Source: Palsa-513 sp036510225 (GTDB lineage: Bacteria > Actinomycetota > Thermoleophilia > Solirubrobacterales > Solirubrobacteraceae). From it: 64,000 nt of DNA. Of the stretch, positions 24,092 to 31,168 are shown piece after piece (within the stretch, counting starts at the first letter, position 1; every line of letters starts with the position of its first letter). The notes below the pieces were generated by a model. That model ran no database searches. It was not told the origin of the DNA and worked only from the letters and a program-made list of their open reading frames with translations. A program made the position numbers and the translations under genes. Location of the stretch: the NCBI GenBank assembly GCA_036510225.1, contig DATCEH010000022.1, forward strand, positions 59,936-123,935, given 5' to 3'.

Positions 24092-26413
24092 TCAGGCGCG
24101 GGCGAGCGCCGCGAGGGCGGCGGCGTGGCCCTGGCAGTCGTAGAGCGTGCCGGACGTGGACGGGGCGCTCGGCAGCGTGACCTTGGTGCATGTCTTCGCC
24201 GCGGCGGCGATCGCCGCGGCCGAGCCGGTCCGGTCATCGCCGCGCAGGCCGCCGAATCCGGCCTGCGTCCCGGTCGCGTCGGACAGGACCCAGCGGATCG
24301 CTCCGGAGCTGACCCGCTGGGCCAGCCACGAGATGCCGACGTCGCTCTCGACGCCCGAGAATCCGCCGATCCCGGCGACGTCGGCGTCCTGGTCGATGAT
24401 CGCGGTCGCCGCGGTCGACTGGCTCGCGACGGCGACCGTCCTGCCGCCGTGGGCCCGGACGTAGGAGACGACGCCGGTCAGCGAGATGTTCCCGCCGAAC
24501 TGGCCGCCGCCGCCGGCACCCCGGCCGCCCTGGCCGCCGAACCCGCCCTGCCCGGCGAATCCTCCGGGGCCGCCGGCCCCGTTGACCCCGCCCGGACCGC
24601 CGAACCCGCCGACGCGTCCCGGGGCGCCTGCTCCGCCGACGCGTCCCGGCGCGCCCGCTCCGCCGAAGCCGCCTGGCCCGCCCGAGGACGCGGTGGCCGC
24701 AGTCCCGCCGGGCGCTGGACCCGTTTGCGTGGTCCGAGACACCCTCCCGCCGGGCAGCCCGCCGGCCGATCCTGCCGCGGCCGCGCCCGGCACTGCGAAT
24801 CCGGGTCCGCCGGCGCGCCGCCCGCCGAAGCCGCCGGGCCCACCGGAGCCGCCCGGCCCGCCGAGCTCGGCGGTCGCCGGTCCGCCGGCAGGGAAGGTGC
24901 CGTTCGTCGCGTAGCCGAGCGTCTCGGCCGCCCAGGTCGCCGGGGCGATCATGAGGACGCCGACGACGGCGCAGACGGCGACCGTCCGCACGCGCGGCCG
25001 GCTGAGGATCAGGGCTCCCGCGGCGAGCACGCCGCCGGCGATCAGGATCGGCGTGAGCCAGGTCAGCTGGCCGGGGTACTGGTGGACCACGGCGAGCTCG
25101 CCGGCCACGCCGGCGGCGACCGCGAGCGGTCCGATCAGGCGGCCGTGCTCCGCGCGGATCACGTGGGCGGCGCCCCCACCGGTGAGGGCGGCGGCGAACG
25201 GGGCGAGCAGGGAGACGTAGTACGGGTGGAAGATCCCGTGGGCCACGCTGAAGACGACCGCCGTCGCCAGGAACGACCCGCCGACCGCGAGGATCCACCC
25301 GGTTCGCGGGTCCGTCCGGCGGGCCCGGCTGGCGAGGAGGATGCCGAGCCCGGCGACCACGGCGAACCCGAGCAGCCAGCCGTCCTGGCCGCCGAGCGAC
25401 GCGTTCAGCAGCCGCAGTGGGCCGGTGTTTCCCCCGAGCAGGCCGCTGCCCCCGCCGCCGCCGGGCCCGCCGCCTGCACTGCTCGGCCCGCCGGCCTGCC
25501 CGGCGATCCGGCCGACGCCGTTGTAGCCGACGATCAGCGACCAGACGCTGTTGTCGCTGGTCCCCGAGATCCACGGCCGGTCGGCCGCCGGCGTCAATGT
25601 GACGAGAGCCGGCCAGGCTCCGCCGACGAGGACCATCGCCCCGCCACCGGCCAAGAGCGACTTGAGCGCCGCGAGCCGGCCGCGGGGGGCGACCCAGAGC
25701 ACGGCTGCGACGATTCCCGGGACGACCGCCAGGGCGACGGCCATCTTCGTCTCGAAGCCGAGCCCGACGAAGACGCCGGCCCAGATCAGCCACTTCGTCC
25801 GGCCGTCCTCGAGTGCCCGGACCCCGCACCAGAGGGCGGCGACGCTGCACAGGACGAGCAGGGCGTCGGGGTTGTTGTGGCGGGAGATCGCCACTGTGAT
25901 CGGCGTCGTCGCGAGCGCCAGGCCACCGAGGAAGCCGCCGAGCCGGCCGAACCGCCGGCGGACGAGGTCGTAGACGAGGCCGACGCTGGCCACGCCGATC
26001 AGCGCCTGGGGGACGAGGATGCTGAGCGACGAGTAGCCGAACATCCTGACCGAGAGGGCCTCGACCCAGAGGGCGAGCGGCGGCTTGTCGACGGTCATCA
26101 CGCCGGACGGATCCATCGACCCGAAGAGGAAGTCGTGCCAGCTCGTGCTCATCGACCGGACGGCCGCGCTGTAGTAGTCGTTGGCCCAGCCGTTGCGCGA
26201 CAGGGCCCAGAGGTTGAGGACCGCCGCGAGCAGGAGGACGACGCCCAGCTCCGGGTGGCGGCGCAGGCCGACGGCCGTTGTGACGATCCGCCGGCCGGCG
26301 GCGTGGTCAGCCGCGGACGGCCGGGTCCCTGGCCGGTGGGCGGACGGTGCGTCGAGGTCGCCGGCGGGGAGGCCGGCGGCGCGGGGTCTCAACACGGACT
26401 TGAGGATCGACAT
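24092..26413 (-). CDS. GT39-family (YkcA/YkcB-like) membrane glycosyltransferase
   Basis: 773 residues. The N-terminal half is a GT-C type polytopic enzyme. WANDYYSAAVRSM in the first loop carries the family's acidic residue, and SGVMTVDKPPLALW is the conserved second-loop motif of the PMT/ArnT clan. GFETKMAVALAVVPG follows. Two long Gly/Pro-rich inserts interrupt it (GGGPGGGGGSGLLGG near residue 310, and a stretch of over 100 Gly-rich residues near 520-640). The C-terminal 130 residues form a compact extracytoplasmic domain (VVSYVRAHGGRTVAVASQS) typical of YkcB-like proteins. It should transfer a sugar from a polyprenyl-phosphate carrier to an envelope acceptor. The next gene, GtrA, may supply that carrier. 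Confidence 0.88.
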   Translation of the reverse strand: MSILKSVLRPRAAGLPAGDLDAPSAHRPGTRPSAADHAAGRRIVTTAVGLRRHPELGVVLLLAAVLNLWALSRNGWANDYYSAAVRSMSTSWHDFLFGSMDPSGVMTVDKPPLALWVEALSVRMFGYSSLSILVPQALIGVASVGLVYDLVRRRFGRLGGFLGGLALATTPITVAISRHNNPDALLVLCSVAALWCGVRALEDGRTKWLIWAGVFVGLGFETKMAVALAVVPGIVAAVLWVAPRGRLAALKSLLAGGGAMVLVGGAWPALVTLTPAADRPWISGTSDNSVWSLIVGYNGVGRIAGQAGGPSSAGGGPGGGGGSGLLGGNTGPLRLLNASLGGQDGWLLGFAVVAGLGILLASRARRTDPRTGWILAVGGSFLATAVVFSVAHGIFHPYYVSLLAPFAAALTGGGAAHVIRAEHGRLIGPLAVAAGVAGELAVVHQYPGQLTWLTPILIAGGVLAAGALILSRPRVRTVAVCAVVGVLMIAPATWAAETLGYATNGTFPAGGPATAELGGPGGSGGPGGFGGRRAGGPGFAVPGAAAAGSAGGLPGGRVSRTTQTGPAPGGTAATASSGGPGGFGGAGAPGRVGGAGAPGRVGGFGGPGGVNGAGGPGGFAGQGGFGGQGGRGAGGGGQFGGNISLTGVVSYVRAHGGRTVAVASQSTAATAIIDQDADVAGIGGFSGVESDVGISWLAQRVSSGAIRWVLSDATGTQAGFGGLRGDDRTGSAAAIAAAAKTCTKVTLPSAPSTSGTLYDCQGHAAALAALARA

Positions 26414-26640
26414 CTCGGCTCGTTGTTGCTCCGTCTCGGGTCATGCTGATGATCCGCAAGCCGAGTGAACGTCTCGTGAGGAGGGGCTGGGAGTCGACTG
26501 AGAGTGCTTTCCAGAAGTGGGTGGCGAGCATGCCGTCGAGGATCAGGGTTTCGCGCTTTGCCCGGCCGGGCTGCACGTCGGTGCGGAGGGTCCGGAGGGT
26601 CCGGAGGATGGGGACGCGGGTGCGGGTCGGCGCCGGGGGT

Positions 26641-26945
26641 GTCGGGATGTTGGTCGACCGGGCTCCTCCAGGCGGCGGAGGTGCGTGTTGTCGACGTTCG
26701 TCGTGAAATGGTTGCCTGAGTCAGTCAGCTACTTTTTTGGAGAGTGTCCTTCTCGCGGACCCGGTTCCCCGCGGAGAGTGCTGCCTGACCGCCCGGGGCC
26801 CCACGGGCGGTGATACTCGACGGCATGCTCTCGCCGGGGTCGGCTCCGCGTGAGCCTCGCCGCCGCGGAATGTCACCCGGAACGGGCCTGGCCCAAATCC
26901 CGGCCCGGATGGGCCCGGCCCAAGACCCGCGGAAATCGCCGATCT
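26641..26945 (+). repeat. Interspersed repeat copy R3, with flanking inverted motif
   Basis: The 576-bp gap 26414-26989 has no supportable gene. Core: GTTGCCTGA (26711-26719), G, TCAGTCAGC (26721-26729), then TTGGAGAGT and a 3' arm. With R4 it shares the longest 3' extension, ending in GGAACGGG.CTG and CGGAAATCGC. The sub-motif CTCGACGGCATGCTC at 26816-26830 recurs in inverted orientation at 26523-26545, about 270 bp away, so R3 is flanked by an inverted pair. Confidence 0.75.
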
Positions 26946-26989
26946 CCTGCGGAGCTCCCGTGCGTCGACGCTCCGGGCGCGGGCTGGAC

Positions 26990-27763
26990 TCAGTCCGGCG
27001 TGACGGGATCGCCGACCCGAACGGCCCCCGGCTCCAGCACCTCTCCGTAGATCCCGAAGGCCAGCGGCTCGGTCGTCTCGTCAGCGCTGCGGTACGACCG
27101 GAGCATGTCGAGGACCGGCATGTCGACCTGCCCGGTCTCGGGGTCCTGCGTCGTGACCAGGCACCGGCCGACGTGGCCGCGCATCGCGACGAGGGCCTCG
27201 CCGATCCGGACCTGCCGGCCGACCCAGTCGTCCTCCTCGTGGGCGGCCGGCCCGTCGACCTCGATCAGCATCCGAAACCGCCTGGGGTCGACCTCCCGCT
27301 CGCCGGCGAGCTGCTCGAGCCGGACGACCGAGGCCCGCGAGATCACCGAGACGGCGCCGGCGGCGCCCCGGTCGATCGCCCCCCGGTGGGGGTCGGCGGC
27401 GACCAGGCGGAGGGGACGTCCGGCGTACGCCGAGAGGGCCTCGGCCCACGGGCCGATCACGAGGCGGGCGTGTAGCGGCGCCGAGAAGAACCGGCTGAGG
27501 ACCCACTCGCCGAGCCTGACCTCGCCGGTCACGTCGGTCTGGTCGGGGAAGCGCATGCTCAGCTCCCGGGTGGCGAGGTCGTAGTCGGCGACGACCGTGC
27601 ACAGGGCGCCGACCTGCTTGCCGTTGAGCATCCGGTCGCGGTCGTCGATCAGGTAGAAGCACCGGTTGTCGGGCACGCCCGAGAGGCCGAGCGCCAGCTC
27701 GTCGCGCGGACGGAGGCGAAGGCCCTTGACGGGCGTCGTCGCCAGGCTGGTGACCCGGATCAC
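26990..27763 (-). CDS. MOSC-domain protein
   Basis: 257 residues from GTG 27763. The N-terminal MOSC_N beta-barrel (VIRVTSLATTPVKGLRL to LNGKQVGALCTV) precedes a MOSC domain. The MOSC domain shows RRFRMLIEVDGPAAHEEDDW, then IGEALVAMRGHVGRCLVTTQ, where the conserved cysteine sits (GRC), and a C-terminal GIYGEVLEPGAVRVGDPV. MOSC proteins (MOCOS C-terminus, YiiM, mARC) handle sulfur carried by molybdenum cofactor and reduce N-hydroxylated compounds or act in sulfur transfer. The start overlaps the haemoglobin stop (27760-27763), so the two are co-translated. Confidence 0.88.
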   Translation of the reverse strand: MIRVTSLATTPVKGLRLRPRDELALGLSGVPDNRCFYLIDDRDRMLNGKQVGALCTVVADYDLATRELSMRFPDQTDVTGEVRLGEWVLSRFFSAPLHARLVIGPWAEALSAYAGRPLRLVAADPHRGAIDRGAAGAVSVISRASVVRLEQLAGEREVDPRRFRMLIEVDGPAAHEEDDWVGRQVRIGEALVAMRGHVGRCLVTTQDPETGQVDMPVLDMLRSYRSADETTEPLAFGIYGEVLEPGAVRVGDPVTPD

Positions 27764-28164
27764 GCGCGGACGTTGATCATGTGCTCGGCGGTCGACGCGA
27801 AGTAGCTCCACAGCTGGCTGCCGTACGGATCGGGGATGTCCGCGTCGTCGAGGGCGATCCGCATCGCGTGCAGCCAGGCATCGCGCTGGGCTGGCCCGAT
27901 CCTGAACGGCGAGTGGCGCATCCGCAGGCGGGGGTGGCCGCGGAGCTCGGTGTACGTCTGGGGTCCGCCCCAGTACTGGATCAGGAACATCCGGAACCGA
28001 TCCTCGGCCGGGCCGAGGTCGCCGTCGGGGTACAGCGGCCGGAGGGTCTCGAGGTCGTCGGCGACCTCCTCGTAGAAGCGCGAGACCAGCCTGCGGAAGG
28101 TCGGCTCGCCGCCGACCGCCTCGTAGAGGGTCCGCGGCGGCCCGGCGATCGGCAGCTCGCTCAC
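27760..28164 (-). CDS. glbO: Group II truncated haemoglobin (trHbO)
   Basis: 134 residues from GTG 28164, matching family size; an in-frame GTG at 28284 would add 40 disordered residues. Group II features are clear: LYEAVGGEPTFRRLVSRFYE (A-B helices), LRPLYP with Tyr45, the long run FLIQYWGGPQTYTELRGHPR, proximal His84 in RMRHSPF, and the group-II Trp97 (G8). Such haemoglobins bind O2 tightly and take part in O2, NO or peroxide chemistry. The gene is translationally coupled to a MOSC-domain protein, hinting at a shared redox function. The upstream side abuts the decayed membrane-protein copy. Confidence 0.9.
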   Translation of the reverse strand: MSELPIAGPPRTLYEAVGGEPTFRRLVSRFYEEVADDLETLRPLYPDGDLGPAEDRFRMFLIQYWGGPQTYTELRGHPRLRMRHSPFRIGPAQRDAWLHAMRIALDDADIPDPYGSQLWSYFASTAEHMINVRA

Positions 28165-28283
28165 GCCGGCGGGCGAATCGTCGGGGCGGGCGTCGGAGCC
28201 GTCGCGGCGGGCACCGGTCGATCGTATCGCTACACCGAACCCCGGCTCTGGCGGGCCCGGCACGTTCGGACGACTCGTCCCCA

Positions 28284-28514
28284 CTCCGTCGGTTGGGCCG
28301 CGCTGCTCGCGTCAACCGTGACGTTCATCCTTGCGTGGGTCGGCTTTCCCCTCATGGTCGCGGCGGCCGGCGCCGGCTGGTGGGCGGGAGCTTCGGGCGG
28401 GGGTTTGTGCCGAGGGCGGGAGTGGCCTGAGGCGGCTGAGCCCCGGGGGATGCGACCCGACGCTGCGGGAAGTCGGTCGACTGGATCGAGGTGGTCGTCC
28501 GGGTCAGGGCGTAG
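28284..28514 (+). pseudogene. Collapsed second copy of the 20.3-kb membrane-protein gene
   Basis: Bases 28317-28375 match the start of the gene at 20276: VTFILAWVGFPLMVAAAGAG here against VTFVLAWVAFPLVLAALGLG there. At GGCTGG the match jumps to GGGCGGGAGCTTCGG, which lies near 22460 in the intact gene. A second jump then leads to GGGAAGTCGGTCGACTGGAT and GAGGTGGTCGTC, the last codons of the intact gene (22740-22775). Only about 230 bp remain of a 2.5-kb gene, so this is a paralogue that lost its centre in at least two deletions. The first junction has a short GGCTGG repeat at both ends, which fits slippage-type deletion. Its end overlaps the stop of the convergent histidine kinase gene. Confidence 0.75.
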
Positions 28515-29988
28515 GCGCGGGCGGCCGGGTCGGGTCGAGGGCGGGAATCCGCACCACGAAGGACGCGCCGCCGCCGGGGCTGTTGACGGCGGTGGCCTTA
28601 CCGCCGTGGGCCTCGACGACGGAGGCGACGATCGCCAGGCCGAGCCCGGCACCGGCCTTGCCGCGCCCGCGTCCGGGGTCGGCCCGCCAGAAGCGCTCGA
28701 AGATCGCGGCGTCGGCGTCGGCCGGGAGGCCGGGTCCGTGGTCGCGAACCTCGACGGCGACCTCGGCGTCGGCGGCCGTCACGTTCACGTCGATCGGTGA
28801 GCCGGCCGGCGTGTGGACGATCGCGTTGCGCATCAGGTTGCCGATCACCTGGCGGAGGTGGTGGGGGTCGCCGAGGACGAGGGCCGGCCCGGTGGAGTGG
28901 AGCTCGATCTGCCGGTCGGCGGCGATCGCCCGGGCGTCCTCGACGGCGTCGCCGGCGAGCTGGGTCATGTCGACCGGGCCGTAGGTGACCTCGGGGAGCT
29001 CGTCGAGCCGGGCGAGGGTCAGCAGGTCGTCGACGAGCACGCCCATCCGGGCGGCTTCGTCCTCGATCCGGGTCATTGCCTTGCGGATCTCCGCAGGGCT
29101 CGAGACGGCGCCGATCCGGAAGAGCTCGGCGTAGCCGCGGATCGAGGCGAGCGGGGTCCGCAGCTCGTGGGAGGCGTCGGCCAGGAAGCGGCGGAGCCGC
29201 TCGGCGGTGGCCTCCCGCTCGGTGAAGGCCCGCTCGATCTGTTGGAGCATCGCGTTGAGGGCCAGGCCGAGCCGGCCGACCTCGGTCCGCTCGGTCGCCG
29301 GCTCGACCCGGCGGGAGAGGTCGCCGGCGGCGATCGCCCCGGCCGTGACTCCCATCCGCTCGAGCGGTCGCAGGCCGATCCGGATCACGGCGAGCGCGAG
29401 CAGGGCGAGCGCGAGCAGCACACCGCCGCCGACGAGGGCCTCGACCTCGAGCAGGCTGTGGAGGGTCTGGTCGATCTCGCGGAGCGGGACCGCGAAGACG
29501 GTCGTCGTCTGGCTGCCGGGCACGCCGAGCGCGTAGACCCGGTAGCGCAGACCAGCGTTTCCGGCCGAGCCGACGGTCACCGCGTGGGCGTGGCCGGGCG
29601 TGCTGAGCGGGATGCCGGCGGGAAGCTTCGGCGGGGGGAGCTTCGGGCCGTCGAATGTCTGCGGCGTGCCGTCGCGGCCGGTGGGGTCTCGTTGGACCAC
29701 GTACGTGCTGGTCGGGAGCGACGCGGCGATCCCGCCGGATCCGTTGGGCGGCGGACCGCCGAGGCCGGCTGGCATCGTGCCTGGGCCATAACCGGCGCCG
29801 AACGCCGCCGGAGGCGGGCTGGCGCGGTCGAGGTCGTGGGCGACGGCCTGGTTCGCGTTGAGAACCTCCTGGTCGACACGTTGGAGGAGGAACGACCGCT
29901 GCTCGGCGTAGGTGATCGCCCCGACGGTGACGAGTCCGACGGCGACCAGGGCGACCAGCCCGACGAGGAGCCGGGCGCGGAGCGACAC
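28504..29988 (-). CDS. Sensor histidine kinase (HAMP-HisKA-HATPase)
   Basis: 494 residues. Span 1 (about 5-27), an extracytoplasmic Pro/Gly-rich sensor region (28-183), span 2 (184-206) and a HAMP linker lead into HisKA with phospho-acceptor His274 in ADASHELRTPL. The ATPase domain follows with N-box VIGNLMRNAIVH, DHGPGLP and GAGLGLAIV. It should autophosphorylate in response to an envelope signal and pass the phosphate to the response regulator encoded 2 bp upstream. The sensor region has no recognised domain. Organisation resembles the TcrY/MprB-type kinases of actinobacteria. Its last codons overlap the decayed membrane-protein copy on the other strand. Confidence 0.93.
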   Translation of the reverse strand: MSLRARLLVGLVALVAVGLVTVGAITYAEQRSFLLQRVDQEVLNANQAVAHDLDRASPPPAAFGAGYGPGTMPAGLGGPPPNGSGGIAASLPTSTYVVQRDPTGRDGTPQTFDGPKLPPPKLPAGIPLSTPGHAHAVTVGSAGNAGLRYRVYALGVPGSQTTTVFAVPLREIDQTLHSLLEVEALVGGGVLLALALLALAVIRIGLRPLERMGVTAGAIAAGDLSRRVEPATERTEVGRLGLALNAMLQQIERAFTEREATAERLRRFLADASHELRTPLASIRGYAELFRIGAVSSPAEIRKAMTRIEDEAARMGVLVDDLLTLARLDELPEVTYGPVDMTQLAGDAVEDARAIAADRQIELHSTGPALVLGDPHHLRQVIGNLMRNAIVHTPAGSPIDVNVTAADAEVAVEVRDHGPGLPADADAAIFERFWRADPGRGRGKAGAGLGLAIVASVVEAHGGKATAVNSPGGGASFVVRIPALDPTRPPAPTP

Positions 29989-29990
29989 GG

Positions 29991-30695
29991 TCAGGCCCGC
30001 GGCGAGCGAAGGGCGTAGCCGACGCCGCGGACCGTGTGGATCAGGGCCGGCCGGTCGGCGTCGACCTTCTTGCGCAGATAGCTGATGTACGTCTCGAGGA
30101 CGCGGGCGTCGCCGCCGAAGTCGTATTCCCAGACGTGGTCGAGGAGCTGGGCGCGGGTGAGGACGCGGCGGCCGTTGAGCATCAGGTAGCGGAGCAGGCG
30201 GTACTCCGTCGCCGTGAGGTCGATCTGCCGGTCGCCGCGGGTGACCTCGCGGGTGTCGTCGTCGAGCTCGAGGTCCTCGAAGACGAGGCGGTTGGTGTTC
30301 TGCTCGGACAGGCCGCTCCGCCGGAGGATCGTCCGGATCCGGGCGACGAGCTCCTCGAGGCTGAACGGCTTGGTCACGTAGTCGTCGCCGCCAATCGTCA
30401 GGCCGCGCACCTTGTCCTCGGTGGCGTCGCGGGCCGTGAGGAAGAGGATCGGCACGGCCGCGTGCTTGGCGGCGAGCCGCTCGGCGACGTCGAAGCCCTC
30501 CATGTCGGGGAGCATGATGTCGAGCACGAGCAGGTGCGGCCGGAACTCCTCGACCGCGGCGATCGCCTCGGCCCCGGTCACCGCGGCGGCGACTTCGAAG
30601 CCCTGGAAGCGGAGGGCCATCGAGATCACGTCGACGATGTTCGGCTCGTCGTCGACGACGAGGATGCGGATCGGGTCAGGCGTCTGCGGTCTCAC
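29991..30695 (-). CDS. OmpR/PhoP-family response regulator
   Basis: 234 residues. The receiver domain has the acidic pair Asp15-Asp16, phospho-acceptor Asp59 (LLVLDIMLPD), the TARDA threonine and KPF lysine. The C-terminal winged helix (about 137-234) ends with the usual VRGVGYALR. It is the partner of the downstream kinase. The 437-bp region upstream (30696-31132) contains repeat copies R5 and R4 and no gene, so this system's promoter must lie close to the ATG or within the repeat-rich stretch. Confidence 0.94.
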   Translation of the reverse strand: MRPQTPDPIRILVVDDEPNIVDVISMALRFQGFEVAAAVTGAEAIAAVEEFRPHLLVLDIMLPDMEGFDVAERLAAKHAAVPILFLTARDATEDKVRGLTIGGDDYVTKPFSLEELVARIRTILRRSGLSEQNTNRLVFEDLELDDDTREVTRGDRQIDLTATEYRLLRYLMLNGRRVLTRAQLLDHVWEYDFGGDARVLETYISYLRKKVDADRPALIHTVRGVGYALRSPRA

Positions 30696-30842
30696 GCGGT
30701 CATTGTCGTCCGCGAACCTGTGATTTGCCTGAGTCCGCCACGGCTAGTCGTTGGGCCCGGTGACTCCCGAGCGCCGAGCGCCGCGGGGGCCGGCGATGCT
30801 GGTCGGGCGGCCCGCGGTCCAGCGGTGGGGCGGGTGTCGCTC

Positions 30843-30880
30843 GACGAAGGCAGCTGCCTGCGTCAGGCAGCTACTTCACA
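30843..30880. repeat. Short copy R5 of the palindromic repeat core
   Basis: AGCTGCCTG (30852-30860), CGT, CAGGCAGCT (30864-30872), followed by ACTTC. This has the form of the R1 core (AGCTGACTGA-G-TCAGTCAGCT-ACTTTC) with compensating T-to-C changes in both arms. The flanking arms of the long copies are absent. Paired changes that keep the palindrome suggest that the folded or two-fold form matters. Confidence 0.5.
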
Positions 30881-30924
30881 TGGTTGTCTGCCTGTCGGGG
30901 TTCGCGGTTTATTGGGCCGGCGAC

Positions 30925-31168
30925 GTTCCATGCGTGCTCGACGTCGCGATTTCCGCCGATCCTGGGGTCAGCCCCGTTCCCGGTGATAGTCCGCGGCGGG
31001 GATGCTCACGCGGCGGGGGCTCGGCGAGCGTGTCACCGAGGATCATTGTCCGGTCTTCGGGAGGTGAGGCAGCCGTGGCTGCCGTCGGACTGGGTGGTGG
31101 AGGGGACTCTCCGAGAAAAGTAGCTGACTGAGTCAGGCAACCAGTTTGCGATGAAGGTGTCCGGCGAC
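30925..31168 (-). repeat. Interspersed repeat copy R4, supplies the 3' end of a gene
   Basis: Inverted relative to R1-R3. Core on the plus strand: GTAGCTGACTGA (31120-31131), G, TCAGGCAAC (31133-31141). Its extension runs to about 30925 and matches R3 best (GTGAGC.TC.CCGCCGCGGA, GGAACGGG, CGGAAATCGC). The core overlaps the end of the minus-strand membrane protein: its last codons, HLHRKLVA and the TGA, lie in repeat sequence. Confidence 0.7.

Noticed and set aside
24234..25850. 538-codon minus-strand open frame inside the GT39 gene
   Set aside because: It is almost entirely Arg/Pro/Gly/Ala and lies in another frame of a clear glycosyltransferase.
7379..31141. Palindromic repeat cores considered as a CRISPR array
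   Set aside because: Copies are kilobases apart, not regularly spaced, and no cas genes are visible.
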